Positions 19,430 through 29,008 of a DNA stretch of 64,000 nucleotides are shown piece after piece; within the stretch, counting starts at the first letter, position 1; every line of letters starts with the position of its first letter. Source of the stretch: Pseudomonas iranensis (GTDB lineage: Bacteria > Pseudomonadota > Gammaproteobacteria > Pseudomonadales > Pseudomonadaceae); NCBI RefSeq assembly GCF_014268585.2, contig NZ_CP077092.1, positions 2,542,001 to 2,606,000 of the forward strand. Reading direction: 5' to 3'. The notes beneath the pieces were generated by a model, which saw only the letters and a program-made list of their open reading frames with translations, was not told where the DNA came from and did not search any database. Both the position numbers and the translations under genes were made by a program.

Positions 19430-20188
19430 ATGACCGATAAAGCGTTCGCTCAGGCCGATCCCGACTGGCTGGCATTGATCAGCGCCGCCCGCGAATGGCT
19501 GTCGGGGCCGCTCGGGCAATTTCTGCTGGATGAAGAGCGGCGCATGCTCGACGACGAGCTCGGCCGGTTCTTCGGCGGTTATCTGGTGCATTACGGCCCG
19601 TCCGCCGAAACCCCGCCGGCCGCGCCGCAAGTGCAGCGTAACGTGCGTCTTGGCGCGCCGTTGCCCGGGGTCGAGATCGTCTGCGAAGAGCAGGCCTGGC
19701 CGTTGAGCGAGCACGCCGCCGACGTGGTGGTGATGCAGCATGGCCTGGATTTCTGCCTGTCGCCCCACGGTTTGCTGCGTGAAGCGGCGAGCAGCGTGCG
19801 CCCCGGCGGGCATCTGCTGATCATCGGCATCAACCCCTGGAGCACCTGGGGGCTGCGGCATTTCTTCGCCAATGATGCCCTGCGCAAGGCGCGCTGCATC
19901 TCGCCGTCGCGGGTCGCCGACTGGCTCAATCTGCTGGGCTTTGCGCTGGAGAAACGCCGCTTCGGGTGCTATCGTCCGCCGCTCGCGTCGCCCAAGTGGC
20001 AGAACCGTCTGGCCGGCTGGGAACGCAAGGCTGGTGACTGGCAGCTGTCCGGCGGTGGCTTCTATCTGCTGGTGGCGCGCAAGATCGTGGTGGGGCTGCG
20101 GCCGTTGCGCCAGGAGCGCCGCGAGCCGATGGGCAAGCTGATTCCGCTGCCGATGGCCAAGGTCAACCGCCGCCGCATCGAACCGTAA
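19430..20188 (+). CDS. SAM-dependent methyltransferase of unknown substrate
   Basis: A 252-residue class I methyltransferase of the methyltransferase 11 type. The usual glycine-rich motif I is weak. The acidic motif II region reads HAADVVVMQHGLDF near residues 99-112, followed by EAASSVRPGGHLLIIGINP (motif III region). The C-terminus is basic (KVNRRRIEP). The gene is next to gloB and rnhA in Pseudomonas chromosomes generally, which says more about history than function. ATG 19430 lies 7 bases after GGAG. The substrate is unknown. Confidence 0.85.
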   Translation: MTDKAFAQADPDWLALISAAREWLSGPLGQFLLDEERRMLDDELGRFFGGYLVHYGPSAETPPAAPQVQRNVRLGAPLPGVEIVCEEQAWPLSEHAADVVVMQHGLDFCLSPHGLLREAASSVRPGGHLLIIGINPWSTWGLRHFFANDALRKARCISPSRVADWLNLLGFALEKRRFGCYRPPLASPKWQNRLAGWERKAGDWQLSGGGFYLLVARKIVVGLRPLRQERREPMGKLIPLPMAKVNRRRIEP

Positions 20189-20278
20189 ATCTTCTTTTAT
20201 TTGTGGCCGGGCTTGTCCCGGCCGCGGTCATTGTCGATCCGTGATTGGCAGGACAGGCATTTTTCTGGAAAGACTGGC

Positions 20279-20749
<471 letters not shown>

Positions 20750-20774
20750 TTTCGCTTCTAACCGTGGCGTAGCC

Positions 20775-20865
20775 GTTCGCGAGCAGGCTCGCTCCCACAT
20801 TGGAATGCATTCCAGGCCTTGAATTGCAATGCATTCCAATGTGAGAGCGAGCCTGCTCGCGAAGA
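20775..20865. repeat. REP doublet between rnhA and dnaQ
   Basis: Inverted pair: TCGCGAGCAGGCTCGCTCCCAC on the left and GTGAGAGCGAGCCTGCTCGCGA on the right. Between them are two inverted GGAATGCATTCC-like stretches, so the whole can fold as one long stem. Confidence 0.85.
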
Positions 20866-20951
20866 GCTCGCCACGGTCTGACTGAAACACCCCGCCGAGC
20901 GTGTTAACATCCGCGCCTTTGCCCGATTGACCCGTTGAGAGCTGAGCACTG

Positions 20952-21710
20952 ATGGCCACCAGATCCGTTGTACTCGATACCGAAACCACAGGCATGCCGG
21001 TGACCGATGGTCACCGGATCATTGAAATCGGTTGCGTCGAACTGATCGGTCGGCGCCTGACGGGCCGGCATTTCCACGTTTATCTGCAACCGGATCGCGA
21101 AAGCGACGAAGGTGCGATCGGTGTGCACGGCATCACCAACGAATTCCTCGTCGGCAAACCGCGCTTTGCCGAGGTCGCCGATGAGTTCTTCGAATTCATC
21201 AAAGGCGCGCAGCTGATCATCCATAACGCGGCGTTCGACGTTGGCTTCATCAACAACGAATTCGCTTTGATGGGCCAGCACGATCGCGCCGACATCACCC
21301 AGCACTGCACGATCCTCGACACCCTGATGATGGCTCGGGAACGTCACCCGGGGCAGCGCAACAGCCTCGACGCGTTGTGCAAACGTTACGGCGTCGACAA
21401 CTCCGGCCGTGAACTGCACGGCGCCTTGCTCGACTCGGAGATTCTCGCCGACGTCTACCTGACCATGACCGGCGGCCAGACCAGCCTGTCGCTGGCCGGC
21501 AACGCCTCCGATGGCAATGGCACGGGCGAGGGTGCCGACAACTCGGCTACGGAAATCCGCCGCCTGCCGGTCGATCGTCAGCCAGCACGCATCATCCGGG
21601 CGACTGAAGAAGAACTGGCGGCGCATCTGGTGCGGCTGGAAATCATCGCCAAATCGGCGGGGGCGCCGGCGTTGTGGACGCAGATTGCCGAGGCTGATGC
21701 GCAGGCCTGA
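20952..21710 (+). CDS. dnaQ: DNA polymerase III epsilon subunit (proofreading exonuclease)
   Basis: A 252-residue 3'-5' exonuclease of the DEDDh class, which proofreads for the replicative polymerase. Exo I is LDTETTG near residues 8-14, Exo II HNAAFDVGF near 95-103, and Exo III lies in HGALLDSEILADVY near 156-169 with its His and Asp. The C-terminal 50 residues, which include a Gly/Asn-rich linker and then RATEEELAAHLVRL, are the part that contacts the alpha subunit. Length is normal. It stands downstream of rnhA behind a REP doublet and probably has its own promoter. Confidence 0.97.
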   Translation: MATRSVVLDTETTGMPVTDGHRIIEIGCVELIGRRLTGRHFHVYLQPDRESDEGAIGVHGITNEFLVGKPRFAEVADEFFEFIKGAQLIIHNAAFDVGFINNEFALMGQHDRADITQHCTILDTLMMARERHPGQRNSLDALCKRYGVDNSGRELHGALLDSEILADVYLTMTGGQTSLSLAGNASDGNGTGEGADNSATEIRRLPVDRQPARIIRATEEELAAHLVRLEIIAKSAGAPALWTQIAEADAQA

Positions 21711-21716
21711 AAAACC

Positions 21717-21753
21717 TGAAGATCAAAAGATCGCAGCCTCCGGCAGCTCTTAC
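21717..21753. repeat. Short palindromic repeat of the GATCGCAGCCT family
   Basis: GATCAAAAGATCGCAGCCTCCGGCAGCTC, a second REP-like family of fluorescent pseudomonads. A relative in the other orientation is at 33672-33720. It lies directly after dnaQ. Confidence 0.6.
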
Positions 21754-21907
21754 CGTGATTGCATTCCATAGTAGGGACCAGGCAGGCAGCGATTTTTTGC
21801 GTTTGGCGACATGGAGCCAAGTTGCCACTCTCGCCACATTCGCTGCAACCCACTACCCTGAGTGCACTGGTCAGGTGCAAACCTGCCGCCTCAGGACACT
21901 GAGCCTC

Positions 21908-21988
21908 ATGTATAAAGAGTTGAAATTCACGCTGGCGATCATCCATCGCGACAACAAGGTCGACACCGTCGGCTGCGTCAAGGAATGA
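21908..21988 (+). CDS. Possible 26-codon upstream ORF
   Basis: A short frame coding for 26 residues, MYKELKFTLAIIHRDNKVD and a few more. It ends in an overlap with the first possible ATG of the acetyltransferase gene. The preceding signal CTGAG is weak. It could be a coupling or leader ORF for the next gene, or the tail of a decayed gene, since the frame stays open for 150 bases upstream. I see no known family. Low confidence. Confidence 0.3.
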   Translation: MYKELKFTLAIIHRDNKVDTVGCVKE

Positions 21989-22002
21989 GGACTTTTCCCA
22001 GT

Positions 22003-22617
22003 ATGCAACCGGTCATGAATCCGAAATACCCAGGGTTGTCGGTGCGCGTCGCCGACGAAGGTTTCGCGCCATATATCTGGGGCAGTGACTTCAGTTTCGA
22101 AGTCGCTGCCTATGGCGCTGCCGTGATCGGCAAGCCGGTCGAGCAGTGGCCGGTGACGCCGATCGTGCCGTACCGCAAGTGCTACGGTATTGATCCCGAA
22201 GAATTCAGCGCCTTTCACAACGCTCCCGATAGCGCGATTTTCATGGCGTATCTGGACGATGAGCCGGTCGGTCATCTGGTGATCAGCACCAACTGGAACG
22301 GTTTTGCCCACATTGATGAACTGGCGGTGCATGCCCCGGCCCGCCGCCATGGCGTGGCCAAGGCGTTGCTTGATGTAGCGCAGTTCTGGAGTCGCAAGAA
22401 AAAGCTGCCGGGCATCATGCTCGAAACCCAGAACAACAACCTCGGCGCCTGTCGTCTGTATGAGCGTTGCGGTTATGTGATCGGCGGCATCGACCAGTTG
22501 CGCTATCGCGGCATCGATCCGCACACCGCCGAAGTCGCCTTGTTCTGGTATCGCCTGTTCGATAATCCGCTGGAAAAACCACTCAGCTCGACAACATCGC
22601 CTCGGCTTGTTCCGTGA
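22003..22617 (+). CDS. GNAT-family N-acetyltransferase
   Basis: About 204 residues with a GNAT acetyl-CoA fold: the core strand HIDELAVHAPARRHGVAKALL near residues 100-120 holds the RRHGVA pyrophosphate loop, and LETQNNNLGACRLYERCGY near 140-158 is the C-terminal motif. I prefer ATG 22003 because ATG 21985 has no room for a ribosome site, while GAGG lies about 12 bases before 22003. The target amine is unknown. The 3' end overlaps the 3' end of the convergent LysR gene by 35 bases. Confidence 0.85.
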   Translation: MQPVMNPKYPGLSVRVADEGFAPYIWGSDFSFEVAAYGAAVIGKPVEQWPVTPIVPYRKCYGIDPEEFSAFHNAPDSAIFMAYLDDEPVGHLVISTNWNGFAHIDELAVHAPARRHGVAKALLDVAQFWSRKKKLPGIMLETQNNNLGACRLYERCGYVIGGIDQLRYRGIDPHTAEVALFWYRLFDNPLEKPLSSTTSPRLVP

Positions 22618-23476
22618 CGATGGTCAGCAGTGTCTGAATCGCCGCCGACGGCGTGGCATGTTTGAAGGTCAGGGCGTAGAGACTGATCGGCACTGCCGGT
22701 GACAGCGGGCAGACGTCAAGCCCACCGGCGCGGGCGCCCAGCGCGGTGAAGGGGTCGACGATCGCCAGGCCTTCGCCGGCCTCGACCATGCTGCGCATCA
22801 TCTGATGGGTCTGCACGCGGGTCTGAATGCTTGGCGCCGGGCGCAGGGCCTGGAGTTTGTTTTCCAGTGCCGGGCTCAGCGGATCCTGACCTTCGGGACC
22901 GACCATGGCCTGACCGGCCAGATCTGCCAGGGATATGTATTTCTGCTTGGGTTGCAGCCAGCCGTGCGGAGCGAGCAATTGCAGCTTGCCCTGGGCCAGC
23001 GGCTGGCAGTGGATATCGGGATGTTCGGGATCGTGCAGGCTCAGGCCCAGATCGCTTTCGCGCAGTAACAGGCTGCGGACGATGTCGCGAGTCGGCGCGC
23101 TGAGCAGGCTGCACGGTGCGTCGGGCAGGCGACGACGCAGGGTCGCAAGGCTTTGTGGCAGTAATTGTTGAGCCAGCGGCGGGGTGCCGATGATGCGCAA
23201 GGGCGGGGCGAGGTATTGCTTGAGGCTGCTGGCCAGGCGCTGCACCGGCTCCAGCGCCTCATAGATATGCGCGATTTCCACTTGCAGGGCGCGCGCTTCG
23301 GGGGTCGATTGCAAACGCCCGCGAACGCTGGCAAACAGCATGAACCCCAGCTGACTCTCGGCTTCGCGCAAACGCTCTTCGACTTCGGTCACCGGCAGTT
23401 GCAGCCATTCGGCGGCGGTGCCCAGGTGACCGGTCTGCAAGAGCGCCTGAATCACTTCGATGTGGCGTAAACGCAT
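22583..23476 (-). CDS. LysR-type transcriptional regulator
   Basis: A 297-residue LysR regulator. The N-terminal winged helix (residues about 1-60, RLRHIEVIQALLQTGHLGTAAEWLQ) is followed by an effector-binding domain of two Rossmann-like halves (about 90-290). The sensing domain has LSLHDPEHPDIHCQPLAQG and MVEAGEGLAIVDPF segments in the expected places. The HTH is less canonical than usual: the residues where many LysR proteins have SQPAIS read LPVTEV. No obvious target operon is adjacent. It is convergent with the acetyltransferase gene, and the 3' ends overlap. Confidence 0.9.
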   Translation of the reverse strand: MRLRHIEVIQALLQTGHLGTAAEWLQLPVTEVEERLREAESQLGFMLFASVRGRLQSTPEARALQVEIAHIYEALEPVQRLASSLKQYLAPPLRIIGTPPLAQQLLPQSLATLRRRLPDAPCSLLSAPTRDIVRSLLLRESDLGLSLHDPEHPDIHCQPLAQGKLQLLAPHGWLQPKQKYISLADLAGQAMVGPEGQDPLSPALENKLQALRPAPSIQTRVQTHQMMRSMVEAGEGLAIVDPFTALGARAGGLDVCPLSPAVPISLYALTFKHATPSAAIQTLLTIVTEQAEAMLSS

Positions 23477-23561
23477 GCGTGAAGTCCATGTTCAGCAGGT
23501 GGGGTCAGACGCTGAATCCTACCCCAAGTCCGCTCGCATGACTTCTGCTCATAACGCTGGG

Positions 23562-23792
23562 TTATTGAGCGACGGTTGGCTCAGGTTCGCGAATCAGGGT
23601 AATGCCTGATTGAACCAGGAGAAACTCGCTGTCACTGACTTTATTGACCCGATCGCCAATAGCCAGTCTGTAAATGGGCTCCGAGCCAGTGGATCCGTCT
23701 GCAGACGGGTTCGATTCCTGGAATTCATGCACGGAATAAACGCGGCCTTCCGCATCTCTTGCATGAAACTGACCGACGAGTACTGCTGCCAT
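23562..23792 (-). CDS. Small conserved protein of unknown function
   Basis: A 76-residue protein beginning MAAVLVGQFHARDAEGR, with an acidic middle and the strand pattern of a small beta-rich domain (VYSVHEFQE, YRLAIGDRVNKVS, FLLVQSGITLI). I think related ORFs occur in other Pseudomonas, but I know no function. AGAGG lies upstream of the ATG. It is divergent from the flavin reductase gene, and both may share the palindrome between them. Confidence 0.7.
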   Translation of the reverse strand: MAAVLVGQFHARDAEGRVYSVHEFQESNPSADGSTGSEPIYRLAIGDRVNKVSDSEFLLVQSGITLIREPEPTVAQ

Positions 23793-23861
23793 CTGCTTAG
23801 AACCTCTGGAGATAAAACGCTTGATTTGCGGCTTTGTAGACCGTCACCAAGCTCGGTAAGT

Positions 23862-23899
23862 TTTCCTACAGGAAAAAAATATTCGCCGCGCAGGAAAAA
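23862..23899. promoter_or_regulatory. Operator-like palindrome in the divergent gap
   Basis: TTTTCCT-AC-AGGAAAA is a perfect inverted repeat with 7-base arms. A further AGGAAAAA half-site starts 21 bases after the right arm. The site lies between the divergent starts of the small protein (23792) and the flavin reductase (23976). No cognate regulator can be named. Confidence 0.45.
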
Positions 23900-23975
23900 C
23901 CAATGACCACTGGTGAAAGCGCCACTGGATCATCTATAACTAGCGACTCTTCCCACGGACCATCGAGAGTCATCC

Positions 23976-24533
23976 ATGAGCAATGTCTACAACGTCGCTG
24001 TAGTGGTCGGTAGCCTGCGCAAAGCATCGATCAATCGCAAAGTCGCACTGGCCCTCGCCGAACTGGCGCCGGCCAATCTCAAGCTCGAGATTGTCGAAAT
24101 CGGTGAGCTGCCGCTGTACAACGAAGACATCGACGGCGCTTCTCCGCCGGCAGCCTACAGCACTTTCCGTCAGAAAGTGGCGTCATCCGACGCGGTGCTG
24201 TTTGTCACCCCCGAGTACAACCGCTCGATTCCGGCACCGTTGAAGAACGCCATCGACGTCGGTTCGCGTCCTTATGGCCAGAGCGCCTGGAGCGGCAAAC
24301 CCGGTGCGGTGATCAGCGTATCGCCAGGCGCCATCGGTGGCTTCGGCGCTAATCAGCACCTGCGTCAGACGTTTGTTTTTCTCGATATTCACTGCCTGCA
24401 ACAGCCGGAAGCGTATCTGGGCGGTGCGGGCGCCGCGTTTGATGAAGCGGGCAAGCTGAGCGACTCGGTGAAACCGTTCCTGCAAAAATTCATCGATGCG
24501 TACGGCCAGTTCGTCGAGCAACACAAGAAATAA
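23976..24533 (+). CDS. NADPH-dependent FMN reductase (ChrR/YieF-like)
   Basis: A 185-residue flavodoxin-fold reductase. The FMN phosphate loop is GSLRKASINRK (residues about 12-22). The PEYNRSIPAPLKNAIDVGSRP segment near 77-97 is the signature of this family. These enzymes reduce quinones, chromate and other acceptors with NAD(P)H as tetramers bound to FMN. Its downstream neighbour is an ArsB-type transporter. In ars operons a related protein, ArsH, often occurs, but ArsH is longer and has an N-terminal extension that is missing here. A REP hairpin separates the two genes. Confidence 0.92.
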   Translation: MSNVYNVAVVVGSLRKASINRKVALALAELAPANLKLEIVEIGELPLYNEDIDGASPPAAYSTFRQKVASSDAVLFVTPEYNRSIPAPLKNAIDVGSRPYGQSAWSGKPGAVISVSPGAIGGFGANQHLRQTFVFLDIHCLQQPEAYLGGAGAAFDEAGKLSDSVKPFLQKFIDAYGQFVEQHKK

Positions 24534-24548
24534 GCTCACCGAAACTCA

Positions 24549-24639
24549 CTGTGGGAGCGAGCCTGCTCGCGAAGGCGGACTGTCAGATAACAATTTCTCG
24601 TCTGACACTCCGCCTTCGCGAGCAGGCTCGCTCCCACAT
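24549..24639. repeat. REP doublet forming a long hairpin
   Basis: A nearly perfect inverted repeat of about 30 bases per arm: GTGGGAGCGAGCCTGCTCGC and its complement, extended by GAAGGCGGA / TCCGCCTTC, around a 30-base loop. It lies 16 bases after the flavin reductase stop and could reduce read-through into the ArsB-like gene. Confidence 0.85.
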
Positions 24640-24682
24640 TTGTTTGATTTCCACCCGTTTCGCTATTTGAAGGCTTCTGCGA

Positions 24683-25966
24683 ATGCTCGCTCCGTCACTG
24701 ATTTTCCTGCTGACCATCACCCTCGTCATCTGGCAACCCAAAGGCCTCGGCGTCGGCTGGAGTGCAACGCTGGGCGCCGTGCTGGCGTTGATTTTCGGCG
24801 TCGTTCACCTCACGGATATCCCGCTGGTCTGGCAGATCATCTGGAACGCGACCGGCACCTTCGTGGCGCTGATCATCATCAGCCTGTTGCTCGACGAGGC
24901 TGGCTTTTTCAATTGGGCGGCGCTGCACGTAGCGCGTTGGGGGCGGGGCAGTGGGCGCAAATTGTTTGCCTTCATGGTGCTGCTCGGCGCGCTGGTCTCT
25001 GCGCTGTTCGCCAATGACGGTGCGGCGCTGATTCTCACGCCGATCGTGATTTCGATGCTGTTGGCGTTGCGCTTTTCACCGGCGGCGACGCTGGCCTTCG
25101 TCATGGGCGCCGGGTTCATTGCCGACACGGCGAGCCTGCCGCTGGTGGTATCGAACCTGGTCAACATCGTTTCGGCGGACTTCTTCCACATCGGCTTCAA
25201 CCGCTATGCAGCGGTGATGGTGCCGGTCAACTTCGTCAGCGTGGCGGCGACGCTGGGCATGTTGCTGTGGTTTTTTCGCCGCGACATCCCGGCGGCGTAC
25301 GATCCTGCACAACTGGAAAACCCGCATACCGCGATCCACGACAAAGCGACCTTCTATGCCGGTTGGGCGGTGCTGGTGATCCTGTTGATTGGCTGCTTCG
25401 CTCTGGAACCGCTGGGCATTCCAATCAGCGCTATTTCGGCGGTGTGTGCCGCGCTGCTGCTGGGTATCGCTGCGCGCGGTCACAAAATCTCCACGCGCAA
25501 GGTTATGAAAGAAGCGCCGTGGCAGATCGTGATTTTCTCGCTGGGCATGTACCTGGTGGTGTACGGCCTGCGCAACGCCGGGCTCACCAGTTACCTCGCC
25601 GGTTGGCTGGACGTGTTCGCTGAGCACGGTGTATGGGGTGCGGCCATGGGCACCGGGGTGCTGACGGCGCTGCTGTCGTCGATCATGAACAACTTGCCGA
25701 CGGTGTTGATCGGCTTGCTGTCGATCGACGCCAGTCAGGCCAGCGGCGTGATCAAAGAAGCGATGATCTACGCCAACGTGATCGGCAGCGACCTGGGGCC
25801 GAAGATCACTCCGATCGGCAGTCTGGCGACCTTGTTGTGGTTGCATGTGCTGGAGCGCAAGGGCATTCACATTGGCTGGGGCTATTACTTCCGCGTCGGG
25901 ATTGTGCTGACGGTGCCGGTGTTGCTGGTGACGTTGGCGGCGCTGGCGGTGCGGTTGTCCCTATAG
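24683..25966 (+). CDS. arsB: ArsB-type arsenite efflux / anion transporter
   Basis: A 427-residue inner-membrane protein with about 11-12 helices, in the ArsB/NhaD (IT) superfamily. The ArsB hallmark [13 protein letters not shown] appears near residues 110-122, and [13 protein letters not shown] [19 protein letters not shown] near 150-168. A second half repeat has MNNLPTVL near 340. It should export arsenite or antimonite. I see no arsR or arsC beside it, so it is not in a standard ars operon. The function is assigned from the family; another anion is possible. The start has GAAGG upstream. Confidence 0.85.
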   Translation: MLAPSLIFLLTITLVIWQPKGLGVGWSATLGAVLALIFGVVHLTDIPLVWQIIWNATGTFVALIIISLLLDEAGFFNWAALHVARWGRGSGRKLFAFMVLLGALVSALFANDGAALILTPIVISMLLALRFSPAATLAFVMGAGFIADTASLPLVVSNLVNIVSADFFHIGFNRYAAVMVPVNFVSVAATLGMLLWFFRRDIPAAYDPAQLENPHTAIHDKATFYAGWAVLVILLIGCFALEPLGIPISAISAVCAALLLGIAARGHKISTRKVMKEAPWQIVIFSLGMYLVVYGLRNAGLTSYLAGWLDVFAEHGVWGAAMGTGVLTALLSSIMNNLPTVLIGLLSIDASQASGVIKEAMIYANVIGSDLGPKITPIGSLATLLWLHVLERKGIHIGWGYYFRVGIVLTVPVLLVTLAALAVRLSL

Positions 25967-25980
25967 ACCGAGTTGCTCTT

Positions 25981-26060
25981 TTCGCGAGCAGGCTCGCTCC
26001 CACAGGGATCGCATTCCACATTTGAAATGCATTCTCTGTGGCAGCGAGCCTGCTCGCGAA
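25981..26060. repeat. REP doublet
   Basis: TTCGCGAGCAGGCTCGCTCC and its complement around a short spacer. It lies between the convergent arsB-like and DUF1853 genes. Confidence 0.85.
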
Positions 26061-26081
26061 TTGGGTCAGACACCACAAATC

Positions 26082-27032
26082 TCAGGTTTGCCCCGGCACA
26101 TTCGGCCAAAGATCCGCCACCAGAAACAACCGCTCGGCCTCTTCCCATTCGCCCAGGGTATTCTCGGTCAGGCGCACCATCAACTGCGCCGGGGCCAGTG
26201 CTGGCAGGTCTTCCAGCCACAAGCGCAGGTGCTCATCTGTCCAGACCTGATCCGCCGGGTAATGCGCCGGCGCCAGCCAGGCGTGGCGGGGCAGGGGTTG
26301 CCAGCGGCCCGGCGGGCGTTGGGCGACAAACGCCGGCCAGTCCTTCTGATGCAGCCAGCTGCCACGCAAATGTTGCGGATGCGCGCCGTGCGGTGAGTCG
26401 GCCTGCCCGGGCCACGGATACAGCAGATAACCGCCCAGCCACAGCTGCGCGCTGAAGGTTTCGATATCCAGCGCCGCGAGCACTTCGCGGCTTTCCGGGC
26501 GCGCCGAGATCGGCAATTGATGCTCGGCCAGATGCGCCAGTTTGCGATCCAGCCGATCATGACAACCCGGCCCCAACCACTGCGCCGGATCGCGGCCATC
26601 GCCATCCTGCGGGCCAAGGTAGAGCTTGATCGCGAGTTCCAGATGGTGCACGCCGTCGCGGTCACGCAGCAGCATGTCCAGCTCGCCGAGGGTGTGCCCG
26701 GCGCGGCGGATTGGCAGGTTGGCGGCGATCAGTTCGATGCCCGGCGCATGCGAGACGGCGAACTGCCAAAGACGCTCGTAATACAGACCCAGACGCCGGG
26801 TGCGCGCCTGCGCCAGCCATTGCAGCAGGGCGTAACTGTCGTGGTCGAGCTGGCGCAGCCAGTGTTCGAGGTGCTGTGGGTCGTGCACCCAGTCGCTGCC
26901 GGCGAGCGGATGGCGCTGCGGCCACGGCGTAGCGGCGAGCATCGGCGGCGCGAGGATCACCCACGCCAGGTCCCGCACTTCGGGATGGCGTAATCGATGG
27001 GGCAATTGCAACAAGTCGGGAAACAGGATCAT
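26082..27032 (-). CDS. DUF1853 family protein
   Basis: A 316-residue member of DUF1853. Features I can place are [17 protein letters not shown] at residues 14-30, the [10 protein letters not shown] segment near 83-92 and the GELDMLLRD segment near 117-125, followed by [12 protein letters not shown]. The E-x-D...E-x-(A)-x-K pattern resembles a PD-(D/E)XK nuclease core (GELDMLL then ELAIKLYL). A nuclease-like role is therefore possible but only inferred. It is divergent from nadK, with about 115 bases between. Confidence 0.85.
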   Translation of the reverse strand: MILFPDLLQLPHRLRHPEVRDLAWVILAPPMLAATPWPQRHPLAGSDWVHDPQHLEHWLRQLDHDSYALLQWLAQARTRRLGLYYERLWQFAVSHAPGIELIAANLPIRRAGHTLGELDMLLRDRDGVHHLELAIKLYLGPQDGDGRDPAQWLGPGCHDRLDRKLAHLAEHQLPISARPESREVLAALDIETFSAQLWLGGYLLYPWPGQADSPHGAHPQHLRGSWLHQKDWPAFVAQRPPGRWQPLPRHAWLAPAHYPADQVWTDEHLRLWLEDLPALAPAQLMVRLTENTLGEWEEAERLFLVADLWPNVPGQT

Positions 27033-27146
27033 CTTGCGAGCATAGCCTTAAACCTGAGCGCACCCTTGAGGCTGAAAGGATTTTGTCTATCTGGCGCTTT
27101 CGCCCATAATCGGGTTTTCGCGTTTTCGATTGTCCGCAGAGGTCCC

Positions 27147-28037
27147 ATGGAGCAATTTCGTAATATCGGCATCATCGGTCGCCTGGGCAGTTCCCAGGTG
27201 CTGGATACCGTCCGCCGACTGAAACGCTTTCTGCTCGACCGTCACCTGCATGTGATCCTCGAAGACACCATCGCTGAAGTCCTGCCCGGCCACGGCCTGC
27301 AAACCTCGTCGCGCAAGATGCTCGGCGAAGTCTGCGACATGGTCATCGTCGTCGGCGGTGACGGCAGCCTGCTCGGCGCTGCGCGTGCGCTGGCCAGGCA
27401 CAATATTCCGGTGCTCGGCATCAACCGTGGCAGCCTCGGCTTCCTTACCGATATTCGCCCGGACGAGCTGGAAATCAAGGTCGCCGAAGTGCTCGATGGC
27501 CACTATCTGGTGGAAAACCGCTTCCTGCTGCAAGCCGAAGTGCGTCGCCATGGCGAGGCCATCGGCCAGGGCGATGCGCTCAACGACGTGGTGCTGCACC
27601 CGGGCAAATCGACGCGGATGATCGAATTCGAGCTGTACATCGACGGCCAGTTCGTCTGCAGCCAGAAGGCCGACGGCCTGATCGTCGCCACGCCCACCGG
27701 CTCCACTGCCTACGCCTTGTCCGCCGGCGGGCCGATCATGCATCCCAAGCTCGACGCTATTGTGATTGTGCCGATGTATCCCCATACCTTGTCGGGACGG
27801 CCGATCGTGGTCGATGGCAACAGTGAGCTGAAAATCGTCGTGTCCAAAGATATGCAGATCTACCCGCAGGTCTCCTGCGACGGCCAGAACCACTTCACCT
27901 GCGCACCGGGCGACGCCATTACCGTGAGCAAGAAAGCGCAGAAGCTGCGCCTGATTCATCCGCTCGATCACAATTACTACGAGGTGTGCCGCACCAAGCT
28001 TGGCTGGGGCAGCAAGCTGGGGGGCGGAGGCGACTGA
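27147..28037 (+). CDS. nadK: NAD kinase
   Basis: A 296-residue cytoplasmic enzyme that makes NADP from NAD and ATP. The GGDGS motif near residues 72-76 carries the catalytic Asp. The NE/D-type pair is at LNDVV, and GLIVATPTGSTAYALSAGGPIM near 175-195 binds the nucleotide. I chose ATG 27147, downstream of the longer open frame, because it starts the conserved FRNIGIIGR. The stop overlaps the start of the metallophosphatase gene (TGATG), so the two are coupled. Confidence 0.97.
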   Translation: MEQFRNIGIIGRLGSSQVLDTVRRLKRFLLDRHLHVILEDTIAEVLPGHGLQTSSRKMLGEVCDMVIVVGGDGSLLGAARALARHNIPVLGINRGSLGFLTDIRPDELEIKVAEVLDGHYLVENRFLLQAEVRRHGEAIGQGDALNDVVLHPGKSTRMIEFELYIDGQFVCSQKADGLIVATPTGSTAYALSAGGPIMHPKLDAIVIVPMYPHTLSGRPIVVDGNSELKIVVSKDMQIYPQVSCDGQNHFTCAPGDAITVSKKAQKLRLIHPLDHNYYEVCRTKLGWGSKLGGGGD

Positions 28038-29008
28038 TGCTCGATCCCGCGCGCAGTTACGACCTGATCGGTGACGTGCACGGATGCGCCATGACCCTCG
28101 AACACTTGCTGGACCGTCTCGGTTATCACAAGCAGGGCGGGGTCTGGCGGCATCCGTCACGCATGGCGGTGTTCGTCGGCGACATCATCGACCGTGGCCC
28201 GCGCATTCGCGAGGCGCTGCACATCGTCCACGACATGGTCGAAGCAGGGCAGGCGCTGTGCATCATGGGCAACCACGAATTCAACGCGCTCGGCTGGGTC
28301 ACCCCGGCGCCACCGGGCAGCGGCAAGCAGTTCGTGCGCGAACACACCAAGCGCCATGCGCGGCTGTTGCAGGAAACCCTGACTCAATTTGAAGACCATC
28401 CCGGCGACTGGCATGACTTCCAGCAGTGGTTCTACGAGCTGCCGCTGTTCGTCGATGCCGGGCGCTTCCGCGTCGTCCATGCGTGCTGGGACGCCGGTCT
28501 GATTGAGCCGCTGCGGGCGTTGTTCCCCAATGGCTGCGTCGATGAGCATTTCCTCCAGGCCTCGGCGGTGCCCGGCAGCTTCGCCTGCACCGTGTTCGAT
28601 CGCCTGCTGCGCGGCACCGACATGCGCCTGCCCGGTGGCCTGACCATGACCAGCGGCGACGGTCTGGTGCGTTCGTTCTTCCGCACCAAGTTCTGGGAAG
28701 ACGACCCGAAAACCTACGGCGACATCGTCTTCCAGCCCGATGCACTGCCCGAACCTGTCGCGCAGACGCCGCTGACTTCCACCGAAAAGAATTCCTTGCT
28801 GCGCTACGGCGTCGACGAGCCGTTGCTGTTCGTCGGCCACTACTGGCGCAGCGGCAAACCGGCGCCGATCCGCCCGAACCTCGCGTGTCTGGATTACAGC
28901 GCGGTGCTCTACGGCAAATTGGTGGCCTATCGTCTGGACCAGGAAACGCGCCTGGATCCGCAAAAATTCGTCTGGGTCGATGTCGAGCGGCCGGAGGTGC
29001 TGCAATGA
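28037..29008 (+). CDS. Metallophosphoesterase (ApaH/PrpE-like)
   Basis: A 323-residue calcineurin-type phosphatase. The metal motifs are GDVHG near residue 13, GDIIDRGP near 50, GNHE near 78, and later VHACWD and VGHYW. It most resembles PrpE/ApaH-type phosphatases that act on dinucleotide polyphosphates or phosphoproteins, but the substrate is unknown. It is translationally coupled to nadK upstream (one-base overlap) and to the rhomboid gene downstream (four-base ATGA overlap). Confidence 0.88.
   Translation: MLDPARSYDLIGDVHGCAMTLEHLLDRLGYHKQGGVWRHPSRMAVFVGDIIDRGPRIREALHIVHDMVEAGQALCIMGNHEFNALGWVTPAPPGSGKQFVREHTKRHARLLQETLTQFEDHPGDWHDFQQWFYELPLFVDAGRFRVVHACWDAGLIEPLRALFPNGCVDEHFLQASAVPGSFACTVFDRLLRGTDMRLPGGLTMTSGDGLVRSFFRTKFWEDDPKTYGDIVFQPDALPEPVAQTPLTSTEKNSLLRYGVDEPLLFVGHYWRSGKPAPIRPNLACLDYSAVLYGKLVAYRLDQETRLDPQKFVWVDVERPEVLQ

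Noticed and set aside
23976..24533. ArsH of an ars operon
   Set aside because: The protein is too short for ArsH and lacks the N-terminal extension; it fits the ChrR/YieF group.
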